From: Alentia gelatinosa
Taxonomy: Eukaryota > Annelida > Polychaeta > Phyllodocida > Polynoidae
Reading direction: 5' to 3'
Assembly (NCBI GenBank): GCA_950022655.1
Contig: OX465579.1
Span: forward strand, 179,246,303 to 179,310,302
Length of the DNA stretch: 64,000 nt
A program made the position numbers and the translations under genes. Of this stretch, positions 8,614 to 18,598 are shown piece by piece (position 1 is the stretch's first letter; every line of letters begins with the position of its first letter). The notes under the pieces are model-generated. The model did not search any database, was not told where the DNA came from, and saw only the letters and a list, made by a program, of their open reading frames with translations.

Positions 8614-11449
8614 TTAACCATATTGAGCTAGTTTGGATACGAGGGTCTGCTTGGTTGATTCTCTGAAAGTTTCGTAGTCATTTATTAGTCGGGTGTTTGG
8701 GCTCAGTGTGTTCCATAGGTAACTTGTTTTATAGGATATACTCGTTCTGTAGGATTCCAGCCTAAAGGTTCTGGTTTCAAGCAGTGGTCCCATCCCTTGC
8801 CTAGTATGTCTCTCAGTTTGGTCAAGATAATTATTATCTTTACTGGGTTTAAAGGCCAGGTTTGTTAGATGCGCTTCCCTTCTTTCAGCTAGTAGGTTCA
8901 TTTTCGCCTTTTGGTGTATTAGTGTAGTACTAGTTCTAGGGTCCATACGTAGGCATATTTTTAATGCTCGATTTTGGATCTTTTGAAGTCTGTCGGTCAG
9001 GTTTTGGTTGCAATTGTGGGTAAAAACATCTCCGTACTCGAAGAAAGATAAGACTTTTGTTTTATAAATTATTAAAGCTTGCTGTGTATTAAGGTATTTT
9101 CTTATTTGGGACAAGAGATAGGTTTTGTGTGATGCTCTTTTAATCTGATTTTTGATGTGTTGGTTGTAGGTTAGTTGTGAGTCTAAGTTTATACCAAGGT
9201 AGTTAAAGTGTGTGACTTCTTCAAGGTTTTGATTATTTAGTACGGTGGTTTTGTTGTTCATGTTACTTATTTGTTGTCTGGTGCCAAAGGTCATTGTTTT
9301 TGTTTTATCCTTGTTTATTGTAAGTTTGTTGTTTATACACCAATTATTGAGGTTTACCATGTCAATTTGAAGTAATTGATGTGCAGTGTTATAGTCATTA
9401 TGGGAGGAGAAGATGATCGCATCATCGGCATAGAGTCGTATATCACAGTGTTCCAGTGTGTTTCCTAGGTCGTTCACGTAGATGAGAAAAAGAAGGGGGC
9501 CCAATGTGGACCCTTGGGGAACACCATGGGTTATATTCAGGGTTGTTGATTTAGTATCATTCACTTTTGTGTAATGAGTGCGGTTTAACAGATAATTTCT
9601 GATCCAATTACAAGTTTTTTGGTGAAAACCGATCCTCCTAATTTTCTCGTTTAGTATATGGTGGTTGACTGTATCGAAAGCCTTACTGTAGTCAATGAAG
9701 GTTCCGATGGTGATTTTTTGATTGTCCATGTTGTTTAGTATTTCATCAGTGAGGGATGCTGTGGTAAGGATTGTTGATCTATTTGGTCTGAAACCTCCCT
9801 GTCTGTCGTCAAGTAGATTTTCACTGTCTAGAAAATGTATCATGTAATTGTGCACCAGTTTTTCCATCAGTTTCCCGGGTAGGGGCAATTGGGAAATAGG
9901 GCATAGTTGTGTGACACTCTTTGTGTTTTCTTTTTTGGGAATTGGGGTAACTCGTGCCGTCTTCCATTTATCTGGGAAAATTCCAGTTGTCATGGATAGA
10001 TTATAAAGGTAAGTTAGTTGTGTAGTCAGCACCATAAAGCTATCTTTAAGCATTCGGCTGGAATAAAAGTCAATTGCAGATGACTTAGAGGTGTCGATAC
10101 TTTTTATCACATCAACAATTTCGCTTTCATCAAAAACAATTATATCAGACACTTGACCAGGATCAGGTAGGGCATCAATCCATTCATTATTGTAGTTGGC
10201 TGCAAGTTTACTCCCTATCGTGGTAAAAAATTGGTTTATGTACTCCGGAATGTCCTTTCTATCTACTTTTAGTCCCGTTTCTTCATTTGTTAGTTCGATT
10301 TCCCCATCACTTTTTTGTGTAGGTATGATTTCTTTCATTCTGTCCCAGAACTTTGAGGGGGTTTGTTCATTATTGTCTGTGATGTAATTTCGTTTCGCCT
10401 CTACTATGTTTTGCTTAACTTGATTTCTAAGTCTTTTAGCCTCATTTAGTTCATCCTGGTCTCGAGATGTGTGGGCTCGCTTCATAGTCAGGTCTTTGTC
10501 AAGAATCTGCTCAATAAGTTCTTGTGTGAGCCATGGTGTATTTTTACTTTTGTATTGAATGGGCTTTAGGGGGCAGATTGGTTCGAGTACAGTTTTTATC
10601 TTATTCATGATAATGTCCCAGCATGTATCTGGGTTGTTTGATTCAAAGAACTCTGTCCAGTCTCCCTCTGTTAGTTCTTTTTGAAAGTCAGCTTTAACAT
10701 AGTTTCTATATGATCTCCCGTAACTTTGGATCGTTTCGTATTTCTCAGTGGGTTTTTTCTTAGTGATGAAAATTGCTTTGTGATCGCTTATGCTAAAAGG
10801 AAGTGTTCCTTTGTTTGTGATGTGGTCCATTGATGTAAAGACAAGATCAATCATGTTTTCATTTCTGGTACTTTCAGATATGTGTTGTTTAAGTCCTAGG
10901 GATGTTTCTAGTTGTTTAAGGATTTGAGTTTGTGGATCATTTTTCTTCTGGTAGTGGACATTAAAATCCCCTATAAGTACAACTTCGGCATTGGGATAAG
11001 TTTCTTTTACTTGATTTACTGCGTTTATGAGGTATTCGGTAGCGGTTCTAGTACACCCATCTGGCGGTTTGTATATGGTACCTAAGATTATTTTCTTCTG
11101 GTTCATTGGTTCGAGAAGTGTCCACATACATTCGATATTCTCCGAGCTGAGATCGAGTGTCTCGGGTGTATTATCTACTAGTTTGATCGAATCTCTGATA
11201 TAAGCACAAACACCTCCACCGATTTTCACTTCACCCCTTTCATTCAGCCATGTCCTATCTAGCCTTTTTAGGTAGTAACCTCCAATATGTAGGATTTCCG
11301 TTGGATAATCTTCAATTAACCATGTTTCAGATAATGTGAAAATGCTTGCGCTGGAGAGCGCGATGTGTGTCTTTATTAAGTCGGGTTAGCTTTTTAAACT
11401 ACAAGCGTTTTGGTGTACGATGTGTAGCCCTCGTCCTGGTATTTTTAGA
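8614..11449 (-). pseudogene. LINE-1 ORF2, endonuclease and reverse transcriptase
   Basis: 871 codons are open from 11229 to 8614. Upstream in the same frame are further endonuclease residues (HIVHQNACSL, then FTLSETWLIED), interrupted by one TAA at 11386-11388. Domains: APE-type endonuclease with GDFNVHY and SDHKAIF; RT with KAFDTVNH, GVPQGSTLGPLLFLIYVNDL and active site YADDAIIF; then a Cys-poor C-terminal region. The protein makes target-primed cDNA: the endonuclease nicks the target and the RT copies element RNA. Only the single nonsense codon seems to break it, so the copy is young. The N-terminal boundary (about 11449) is uncertain. Confidence 0.85.
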
Positions 11450-11774
11450 TTTTTAGTCATTTGAGATATTTAAAGCCCTTCCTATTACCCTTAGAGTCCA
11501 ACAACATCCTTTTAATCTGTTCAAGTACATATATATAAAAGTAAAACAAATATTAGAAATAATAATCAAGGTCAGTCACAGGACAAGAAAGAGCAGTAAC
11601 CAGGAAAAGATGAGGCTGCTGCTCACTCAGTGTGACTTATGTGCATGCGATCATGATCAATGTAGTTTACCTCTGTATTCTTAGTATTGGGATAGAGTAG
11701 GTGTAAGTCATTTAGGGTTGTATTTAGATTATTTATTTTATTAAGTTTACTCATTTTATAGTATGTAGCGTAGT

Positions 11775-12154
11775 GGGATGTGTTATACCACATTCCCAGT
11801 AAAAAGAAGTGTATCAGGGTATACATATATCGTTTCTATCACTCGAATAAGGATGTGTTATACCACATACCCAATTTGTGATATGTTATATGTGGAATAC
11901 ATTGGTCAAATGAGATGGTGGTCAACAAGAGAAAGGAAGAAAAAGGAGGAGAAGAGAAAAAAGATTATACATTAACTTAGTGTCCTGCATCAGTAAGGAG
12001 TTAGTGGCAATAATACAAGGTTGATTCGGTTTGTGGTAAACCACAAGACCGATATTCACGAGCGTGTTAAACCACGCAACAATGTATTTTCTTTAGTTGG
12101 GTCCGATCTCCATTTGTCATATCCGTATACACAGTTTCCTGTGTTAGACCACAG
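11775..12154 (-). promoter_or_regulatory. Array of five small hairpins in the LINE-1 spacer
   Basis: Five copies of a GTG-(T/G)TANAC-CAC core at about 11779-11790, 11854-11865, 12033-12044, 12064-12075 and 12141-12152. Flanking bases extend each stem differently but remain paired: GGGAT/ATTCCC, GGAT/ATACC, TT/AA, GC/GC and CT/AG. Stem sequence changes while pairing holds, which suggests a selected RNA (or double-symmetric DNA) structure. It lies between the SGNH ORF stop and the endonuclease-RT ORF, so it may help translate ORF2 or bind an element protein. That function is inference. Confidence 0.55.
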
Positions 12155-12240
12155 ATTTTAGTGTAGTAGGATTTGTCAAAGGCCATAGTATTTGTAAACA
12201 ATATTGTCAAGGGTGTGAGGCAGCTGACTTGTTAGGCAGG

Positions 12241-12897
12241 TTAGTTACAGGTAGTATGAATGTTATTATAAAATGTATAGGTCAGGTTTCTGGCAAACTT
12301 CAACTTAGTGTCTCTGTTAAAATGTATGCCGTCTGTAGTAGTTGATTCGTATCGATGTGCCAGGTATAGCTTTCGCGGTTTATGTACATGCTCGGTCATT
12401 CTCAGTGTAATGGCCGACCTCATAGTGTTTAGGCATTTAATGGCGGATGCTACCTCGTATACTGCGGAGTCAACTAGTTTCTGTTCATCAAGATAGGGTA
12501 GTCCGTTTATGTTGTATAATTTGAAATTAACACCAATTATTTCACAAATTATCACTAGTTTATAATACCCTTCTAGTTTAGAGTGAGCATCCGCGTATTC
12601 TCTTGTTAGGTGACTGATTATTTTGTCTTGATTATCAAAGGCTGGTTTGATATTCCTATGACCTAGCAATACTGACAAGTCATTTACTCCCGTCATTAAG
12701 TACATAAGGTCATACATTCTCTTTCCTGGAATTATTTTCAGTGCCTGATCAACCGTAGTGCTAATAGTGGTCCCTGGAAAAAAGAGTAAGTCAAAGTGTA
12801 TGTCACTCATGTTCCGCTTCACCAACTCATCGATGACCATTGAACGCATACCTCTACCACGCGAGTCAGAGATCAGCAATATACGGAATTTAGTCAT
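12241..12897 (-). CDS. LINE-1 SGNH-hydrolase-like ORF
   Basis: 218 codons from the ATG at 12897-12895. A GTG further upstream extends the frame but is unlikely to be used. Near residue 10 is ISDSRGRGM, matching block I of SGNH/GDSL hydrolases with the candidate nucleophilic Ser. Block III is TGVNDLS (about 70), and the end carries DGIHF (about 195), with the Asp and His of the triad. Esterase-like domains are known in first ORFs of some CR1-type LINEs; their substrate is unresolved. The ORF is intact and separate. Its ATG lies 24 bp after the stop of the NADAR-tail frame and it shares layout with the LINE-2 version (30851-31501). Confidence 0.8.
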   Translation of the reverse strand: MTKFRILLISDSRGRGMRSMVIDELVKRNMSDIHFDLLFFPGTTISTTVDQALKIIPGKRMYDLMYLMTGVNDLSVLLGHRNIKPAFDNQDKIISHLTREYADAHSKLEGYYKLVIICEIIGVNFKLYNINGLPYLDEQKLVDSAVYEVASAIKCLNTMRSAITLRMTEHVHKPRKLYLAHRYESTTTDGIHFNRDTKLKFARNLTYTFYNNIHTTCN

Positions 12898-12921
12898 GTT
12901 GCGGGGTATCAGAGTCACCAA

Positions 12922-13075
12922 CTACTTATCTGCAGTTTCTTGGGTTTCTTCTTGTTTTCTCTGCTTGATTTCATCCGCTATTTCTTTAAGGATAGTTCCC
13001 ATTCGGTTCTCGTTATTTGGCTTGGTTGGAAGTGGGGTCTTGCTTCGTGCTACATCGGCTAGTATGTGTCTGGAG
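12922..13075 (-). pseudogene. LINE-1 NADAR-domain tail (5'-truncated ORF1)
   Basis: About 50 codons, open to the truncation point and ending at TAG 12924-12922. They include NENRMGTILKEIADEIKQRK. This resembles the last helix of NADAR/YbiA-like domains, where a G-N-x-x-G-x-(I/L)-L-x-x-I pattern is usual, and it aligns with HENVMGNILAKIKK in LINE-2. The remaining upstream ORF1 is missing because the element is 5'-truncated. The assignment depends on LINE-2, where the whole domain can be seen. Confidence 0.6.
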
Positions 13076-13955
13076 GGGTAGGTCTCGAGGGTCGACCCTT
13101 AACTGTCGATACGCTCTGGCGAGGTCAGCTTTCCATAGCCAGGCCGACGCGCCGACGCCTTTGATGTAGGCCGCGAGGTTGGTGACCATAGGGAGGACAC
13201 ATTGGCGAGCGTATTCCAGGTGGGGGCCGAGGCTTACCCCGTCGTTGATGCTTGCTCCCTTCGGAAAGGACATATCGACGATAACACGTCTCTGGACTGT
13301 GCCGCGCTTAGGGCGACTCATGAGTGGGGCAGTGGCGCACCACGGTTGAAAGGCTGGGCTGGCAAAGGGGCCTATGAGAGCGCCTGCGGCGAGCTCTTAA
13401 GTGACATAGGCGTCCACATGCTCCATGTAGGCCGCGGCCGACGGGTGGTTGGTCCTGGTGGCCTCTGGGAGGGACAAGAGCAGTGTATCCCGTAGGCCAT
13501 CCGTACTCGAGAAAATCTATGAGGCCCTCATCATGGTACCCGACCAAGAGGTGGCGCCATTCCTGTATGGCGAGGCCGGAGGGGACAGCGATATGGGCGC
13601 TACGATAATTTGGGAGGCCCGTGCGTGCGATAGCCGTGTAGGCCTCTCTGTAAAAACTGTATTTGGCCCAGGTGGGGCCTACCAGAGTCGGCCAAAGGGC
13701 GCGAACTACCAGGCTGTAGGCGTCTGGGGAGCAGCGGAGGGCACCGGAACTCTTGATACGGGGCACGCCTGCGGCGCGAGCGACAGCGGCGGTGGAGCTG
13801 GATGAAGCGAGGCCTGCTGGGGCATCGGGAGAGGCGGTGGTGGTGCCCTCACGGCTTGCAGGGTTAAAAAGAACATTTCAGAGTCTTTGAAGGTTGGCAG
13901 GAGACTGGTTCTTCTGTTTGCCGACAGGCGGCAGGCGAGGTTGCCATACTGGCCC
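13076..13955 (-). pseudogene. Ngaro-3 RT, 5' part (minus strand)
   Basis: Translation leftward from about 13800 gives IQEWRHLLVGYHDEGLIDFL and YGWPTGY, matching LLMHYHDTELCDFLHYGWP of Ngaro-1. After a frameshift near 13310 come RVIVDMSFPKGASINDG and KADLARAYRQLRVDPRDLPL, where LINE-1 begins. The rest of the RT is at 7656-8290. No Gag ORF is recognisable up to the edge of block copy B. Confidence 0.78.
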
Positions 13956-14108
13956 TAGACCATACTGGCCCTCACGTTATTGCCCCTAAACTATACTGAC
14001 CCAAACCATTCTGCTCCTCATGGGGGTGCTATGGTGAGGGACAGTGTGATTTATGGGCAGTATGGCTCAGGGGCAGTATGGCAGAGGGGTGCTATGGTGA
14101 GGGGCATT
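13955..14108. repeat. Short minisatellite remnant with orientation flip
   Basis: CCATACTGGCCCT-type units turn into GGGCAGTATGG-type units near 14025, as at 1436 in copy A, but the left array is much shorter. Confidence 0.7.
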
Positions 14109-14270
14109 GTGACCGACTGAGGAGGTTTAATGGACATCCGAGGAGAACGGAGTGGCGCCACCTAGCGCTTACTAGACGCATTCCGCGCTTCCCGGATACA
14201 GCGCCATCTGTCGCATCGCGGCCGTTGTGACGTCACGCCGCACGCCATCAAAGACGCCTTTGAACATTTT
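14109..14270 (+). repeat. Ngaro-1B split direct repeat A1
   Basis: 162 bp starting GTGACCGACTGAGGAGG; repeated at 18245-18406. Confidence 0.9.
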
Positions 14271-14330
14271 TGTTTGATCCTGCTATTATACCGACAACCT
14301 TAGTTTTTTCGCACATCTGCGACGTTGAAG

Positions 14331-15437
14331 ATGCCTCCGAAGAAAACTCCCGCTGGCAAGAACCAGAAAATCGTCAAAAAGACTTCGGCAGGGGAAAACA
14401 AGAACATAAAAATGGATAAGAAAATCGAGGACTTGAGTCACGAAATGCGGACTATGAAATCTGCTATGATGGCGTTCACTCAGGCGGCAGCCTCTAGGAA
14501 CCAGGCGGCAGCCTCGCCTCCCAGGCCTATAAACGATTCTGCAATGACAGTGCCACAAGCTACCCCATCGACACCTACGGGCCCCCAGATGCGGGGATTC
14601 GATTTGCATCGGCCAAATACCACCGTGAGTACCGCCCCAACGGCTGTAAATAATGACTTCGCAGCATCCATGTTATCGCACCCCTGGATACCAAGGGACG
14701 CTCCTGGTCTGGGCGTCTCGTATCAGGATCAATCCATCGACGACCAAGTGCGCCTATTACTTCAATCTACGGCCCATGTGCTACGGCCAAATAGAGGTAA
14801 ATTTATTATTCCGTGCCACTACGTATTACTCCCCAGCCGTAAGGACCATATGAGTTTGGGCACCGTAAATTTGCAGGAGCATATTTGGGGCATCCTCCGC
14901 ATCGTGGACGATGCAGCGGTGCCCCCTACCGTCAAACCCCATGTTCTGTCCCACCTCAGGGAGGTCGTAGAGGATTGTTTAGACTATGACTTTACAGCCG
15001 TTCGCCGGTGGAGCGAGGAAATTTTCATACGGGTGGCAGAAGGCCGTTTCGCCAGGGGATGGGAGGATTCTGAGCAAATCCAACATCTACGCGCGGCGAT
15101 TTCTCGTTCTGAAAGTTCCCGGGTTTGCCGCGCGGTGGAGGCACCGGCGGCAAAGAAGAAAAACAAATCGCCGGGCGCCTCTCCAGCCCACCCCCTCTGC
15201 AAGTTGTACAATAGCGAAGGGGGTTGCGCCGTCACCCCCCCTCATTCCACAAGTGGGGGAACTGTTGTTCACTGTTGCTCCTACTGTTATGACAACTTTG
15301 GAGCGCATCACGCTCACAGTTTCGTTGATTGCCGGATAAGGGCCCGCCACGAGGCTGCCGGCGGCAGTCACGCTTCTAGTACGCCCTTCCGCGGGCAGGC
15401 AGGGGGACGACCTGCCGCCGCCATCAACTCCTCTTAG
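14331..15437 (+). CDS. Ngaro-1B ORF1, Gag-like protein
   Basis: 368 codons from ATG 14331 to TAG 15435-15437, almost identical to ORF1 of copy A. Layout: Lys-rich N-terminus, Ala/Pro linker, a central domain of unknown fold with no visible catalytic motif, and a C-terminal Cys/His cluster (CKLYNSEGGC through C-x2-C and HH to C). It is likely the RNA-binding structural protein of the element. The RT ORF lies in the -1 frame and is open back into the end of this ORF, so a fused product by frameshifting is possible; no convincing slip site was found. Confidence 0.82.
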   Translation: MPPKKTPAGKNQKIVKKTSAGENKNIKMDKKIEDLSHEMRTMKSAMMAFTQAAASRNQAAASPPRPINDSAMTVPQATPSTPTGPQMRGFDLHRPNTTVSTAPTAVNNDFAASMLSHPWIPRDAPGLGVSYQDQSIDDQVRLLLQSTAHVLRPNRGKFIIPCHYVLLPSRKDHMSLGTVNLQEHIWGILRIVDDAAVPPTVKPHVLSHLREVVEDCLDYDFTAVRRWSEEIFIRVAEGRFARGWEDSEQIQHLRAAISRSESSRVCRAVEAPAAKKKNKSPGASPAHPLCKLYNSEGGCAVTPPHSTSGGTVVHCCSYCYDNFGAHHAHSFVDCRIRARHEAAGGSHASSTPFRGQAGGRPAAAINSS

Positions 15438-15469
15438 ATCGCTCCGGCAGGGGGAGCGTCTTCCGGGGG

Positions 15470-17158
15470 GTGGGGCGGACAACCCCCCCCCCGGCAAGCC
15501 CAGTTGATGCCTCTGCCGCCGAAGTGTGGCGCACCCCCCCCTCGGACGAGTTCCGCGAGCGCTTCCCCACGGAGGGGGCGCTCTACGACGCTGTACGAGC
15601 CGGCGGAGACTACAATTATCGAGCTGCTCGCCGCGAGGTTCCGTCGGGTCTACGGGTCGACCGTTGGACCGCACTCCTTATGCACTACCACGACACCGAG
15701 CTGTGTGATTTTCTTCACTATGGCTGGCCGATTAGCTTCAACCAGTCACGTTGGCCCATCTCTACCTTCAACAACCACGCATCTGGAAGGTCCCAGGGTG
15801 CCGCCCTTGCCGCTTTCGCTGAAAAAGAGCTGCTTCTCGGGGGGCTGACGGGCCCCCTCGTCCACCTCCCGTTCGGCCAGTGGACCCAAGTATCCCCACT
15901 TCTCACTCGTCCTAAGAAGGGGGGGGAGGGTGTTCGTGTCATACTGGACTTATCATTCCCACCTGGCCAGGTGGTCAACGACGCCATCGCACCTGGTTTC
16001 TACCTGGGATCTCCCGCCGCTTACACTCTCCCCGGGGTGGGAGACTTGATCGAGGAGATTCTCGCGGCGGGCCCTACGGCTCACGTCTGGTCAGCAGACC
16101 TCTCCAGGGCTTACCGCCAACTACGGATCGACCCCGTCGATGCTCCCCTATTGTGCTTCCGTGTAGGGGGGTCTTTCTACGTGGAGCGTTGCCCCCGGTT
16201 TGGTTGCCGCACTTCATCTATCGCGTGTCAGCGCACATCGAACGGGGTCGTATACATGATGCGTTCCCGTGCACGGCATTGCCTCGCATACCTGGACGAT
16301 TTTGCGGGCGTTGCCGCAGGGAAGGGCACCGCTCAGGAGGCTTACGACCACTTCCTGTGGTTGGCTGACCATCTGGGCCTGCAACTGGCCGCAGAGAAGT
16401 GCCAGCCCCCCACCCGCCGTCTCATCTGGTTGGGTTTCGTGTTGGACATCGACGCGGCCACTGTCTCCATTCCTCCCGGCAAGCTCGCAGATGTCCTGGA
16501 GGTGTGCCGCGAGTGGGGGGGGCGCTCCCACGCATCTCGCCACCAACTCCAGTCCCTCCTGGGACGTCTCGTCCATGTCGGCCACTGCGTCCCCTACGCC
16601 CACCGCTTCATGACACGCCTCTTCTCGGCTCTACGGGCGCCGCAGGGCGCCACAGTTATCACCGTAGGCCGCGAAATGCACGCGGACATCGCGTGGTTCC
16701 GCGCTTACGCGACGTCCTCGAACGGGCGTCACTACTTCGGTCCGCCCGATGCCTCTACCGACCTCCACATCGACGCCTCCGCGGCGGGCGCCAAGGCTTC
16801 TCTGGAGGGGTCGGCCGTCAGGTGGGAGTGGCCCCCCATCGATGCGGACGTCCCCTCAGACGACGCTTCTCGCCACGCCTACGCCTTGGTCGTGGCGCTT
16901 CATCTCCTCGCTCCTCACGCCCCCCTGGGCGTCGCCATCCGGGTCCACGCCTCCCACCAAGGCGTCCTTGCCCCCCTCGCCTCGGGGGTCATCAAGAACG
17001 GCCAGATCGCCGCATGCGCGCGGCAAATTTGGCTCGACGCCGCCCTCAGAGACACCGACGTGCTTCCGGGGGGGGTGGGGGGGCTCCCCCCCTCGATGCA
17101 CGTGCCGAGTCACGTCGATGTACCTCCACACGCAGATCTCTTCAATATTGGTTTGTAA
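15470..17158 (+). CDS. Ngaro-1B reverse transcriptase / RNase H
   Basis: 562 codons. The first in-frame start-like codon is GTG 15470; no ATG occurs until well into the domain, so the protein probably starts by frameshift or at a non-ATG codon. Visible RT blocks: VRVILDLSFP (about 150), SADLSRAYRQLRIDP (first catalytic Asp), FGCRTSSIACQ, YLDDFAG at 16289-16300 (active-site Asp pair), LGLQLAAEKCQPP and RLIWLGFVLD. RNase H follows with DLHIDASAAGA and ALVVALHLL. It makes element cDNA and removes RNA. It ends TAA 17156-17158. ORF3 begins 33 bp later in the same frame. Confidence 0.88.
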   Translation: MGRTTPPPASPVDASAAEVWRTPPSDEFRERFPTEGALYDAVRAGGDYNYRAARREVPSGLRVDRWTALLMHYHDTELCDFLHYGWPISFNQSRWPISTFNNHASGRSQGAALAAFAEKELLLGGLTGPLVHLPFGQWTQVSPLLTRPKKGGEGVRVILDLSFPPGQVVNDAIAPGFYLGSPAAYTLPGVGDLIEEILAAGPTAHVWSADLSRAYRQLRIDPVDAPLLCFRVGGSFYVERCPRFGCRTSSIACQRTSNGVVYMMRSRARHCLAYLDDFAGVAAGKGTAQEAYDHFLWLADHLGLQLAAEKCQPPTRRLIWLGFVLDIDAATVSIPPGKLADVLEVCREWGGRSHASRHQLQSLLGRLVHVGHCVPYAHRFMTRLFSALRAPQGATVITVGREMHADIAWFRAYATSSNGRHYFGPPDASTDLHIDASAAGAKASLEGSAVRWEWPPIDADVPSDDASRHAYALVVALHLLAPHAPLGVAIRVHASHQGVLAPLASGVIKNGQIAACARQIWLDAALRDTDVLPGGVGGLPPSMHVPSHVDVPPHADLFNIGL

Positions 17159-17191
17159 ATTACAGGCACACCACTCGATCGCCACGCCCGG

Positions 17192-18071
17192 ATGAGGGCC
17201 TCCCATCAAGCCGCGCTTGCCCCCTCCACACACAGGAACAAGGAGGTCCAAGCGCGGAGGTACCTCCGCTTCGCCGCCGGGCACGCCGTGGTCATCCTCC
17301 GTCCTACGGTCCTGGAGGCATGCCTGTACATCCAGCACCTGGCGGATACACTCTCGTCGCCCGGGGCTGTGAGGAACGCTATCTCCGGCGCCCGCGCTTG
17401 GCTCTCGGACCATGGAGGAGACGCCGGCGCTTTCGACTCACGGCAGGCCGCGGCCGTGTTGCATGGCACGGCTCTGCAGTCAGCGCACATCCTACGCCGC
17501 GCCCCCCCCATCACCATGGATATGTTGTCTTCTATCGCCAACCAGGCGGCATCACTCACGACCGGGGTTCTCGTCAGGGCCGTGGTGCTCGTCACTTTTT
17601 TCTCCCTCCTCCGTGCTTCGAATCTCTTCGCGCCACCTCCGGGGAGGCCTTCTCACGCGCTTTTGCGCGCCGACGCGGTCATTCAGGACAGCCGCTTAGC
17701 TCTCACTGTGCGGTCAGCTAAGACCATAGGACCTGGCCGCCCTCCGGCCGTTATTATCTTGGAGCCGTCTGACGACAGGGCATTATGCCCAGTTAGGGCA
17801 TGGAGATCTTATATAGCGGCCGCCCCCGCGCGGCCGTTAGACCCCATGTTCCTGCTACGACCGGCAGAGCCGTTTTCGGCCTCTCAGTTCACCGCGGTCG
17901 TTCGTTGCCTCTTGCAACGAGCTGGTTTCCCCCACGCGGACGAGGTGACTCCTCACTCGTTCCGGAGGGGGGGGGGCTCAATTTTTTCACTCCAATGGCA
18001 TGCCGGCCGCAGACTTACAGCGTCTCGGCCCCTGGTCATCTTCGGCAGCCATGGCACCCTACCTTGTATAA
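17192..18071 (+). pseudogene. Ngaro-1B tyrosine recombinase, one frameshift from intact
   Basis: From ATG 17192 the frame holds an N-terminal SAM-like core-binding region, box I FFSLLRASNLF (catalytic Arg near residue 141) and TPHSFRRGG (box II His and Arg). After HSFRR a run of 10 Gs at about 17977-17986 puts the rest out of frame. The uninterrupted frame runs on to 18133 with unrelated residues. In the neighbouring frame the expected end follows, with MPAADLQRLGPW and MAPYLV (presumed nucleophilic Tyr), stopping at TAA 18069-18071. Copy A has 9 Gs and the right frame. The extra G may be a mutation, polymerase slippage or a sequencing error. Confidence 0.8.
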
Positions 18072-18093
18072 CTTTTTCAGACTTTCAGCTTGG

Positions 18094-18244
18094 TATCAAA
18101 TTTTCTGACATTATACCGTTTATACCAGTTTGAGTCCTTCGATCATTCTGGTCTTGTATTTTATACTGTGTGATACCGTTCTGTCATACTTCCAGTTTTT
18201 CGGTAATAAACTTTACCAAATGCCTTCGACGAGTTTTGGTCATT
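18094..18244 (+). repeat. Ngaro-1B split direct repeat B1
   Basis: 151 bp; repeated at 18448-18598; abuts A2 directly. Confidence 0.9.
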
Positions 18245-18406
18245 GTGACCGACTAAGGAGGTTTAATGGACATCCGAGTAGAACGGAGTGGCTCCACCTA
18301 GCGCTTACGAGACGCATTCCGCGCTTCCCGGATACAGTGCCATCTGGCGCATCTTGGCCGTTGTGACATCACGCCGCACGCCATCAAAGACGCCTTTGAA
18401 CATTTT
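18245..18406 (+). repeat. Ngaro-1B split direct repeat A2
   Basis: 162 bp copy of A1, with more substitutions than the copy-A pair (for example GACTAAGG for GACTGAGG). Confidence 0.9.
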
Positions 18407-18447
18407 CCTCCCACCCACCCCACAGTTTTCTACTATGAACTTTGGAC

Positions 18448-18598
18448 TATCAAATTTTCTGACATTATACCGTTTATACCAGTTTGAGTCCTTCAATCAT
18501 TCTGGCCTTGTATTTTATACTGTGTGATACCGTTCTGTCATACTTCCAGTTTTTCGGTAATAAACTTTACCAAATGCCTTCGACGAGTTTTGGTCATT
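18448..18598 (+). repeat. Ngaro-1B split direct repeat B2
   Basis: 151 bp copy of B1, the 3' terminus of the element, containing AATAAA. Confidence 0.9.

Larger units (their letters stand above)
8291..13075 (-). mobile_element. LINE-1 (SGNH/NADAR lineage), 5'-truncated, inserted in Ngaro-3
   Basis: Minus-strand non-LTR retrotransposon of about 4.8 kb. Its RNA order is: C-terminal tail of a NADAR-type domain (13075-12922), SGNH-hydrolase ORF (12897-12241), a spacer with a five-hairpin array (about 12154-11775), endonuclease-RT (about 11449-8614), a 3' stem-loop (8368-8321) and an A-rich tail, seen here as T-rich sequence at 8291-8320. It splits the Ngaro-3 RT between two adjacent motifs, so it inserted after Ngaro-3. 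I could not identify a convincing target-site duplication. Confidence 0.82.
14109..18598 (+). mobile_element. Ngaro-type YR retrotransposon, copy B (Ngaro-1B), nearly intact
   Basis: 4.49 kb with A1 (14109-14270), ORF1 (14331-15437), ORF2 (to 17158), ORF3 (from 17192), B1 (18094-18244) joined to A2 (18245-18406), and B2 (18448-18598). A repeats are 162 bp and B repeats 151 bp. The only evident lesion is one extra G in the G run that precedes the YR catalytic tail. Elements of this type use a tyrosine recombinase and usually leave no target-site duplication, and none is evident here. Confidence 0.9.

Noticed and set aside
12308..12496. Plus-strand ORFs across LINE-1 and LINE-2
   Set aside because: They are antisense shadows of SGNH and RT frames that match known domains on the minus strand.
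16399..17721. 440-codon Arg/Pro-rich ORF in Ngaro-1B
   Set aside because: Shadow of RT and YR in another frame of GC-rich DNA; no motif.
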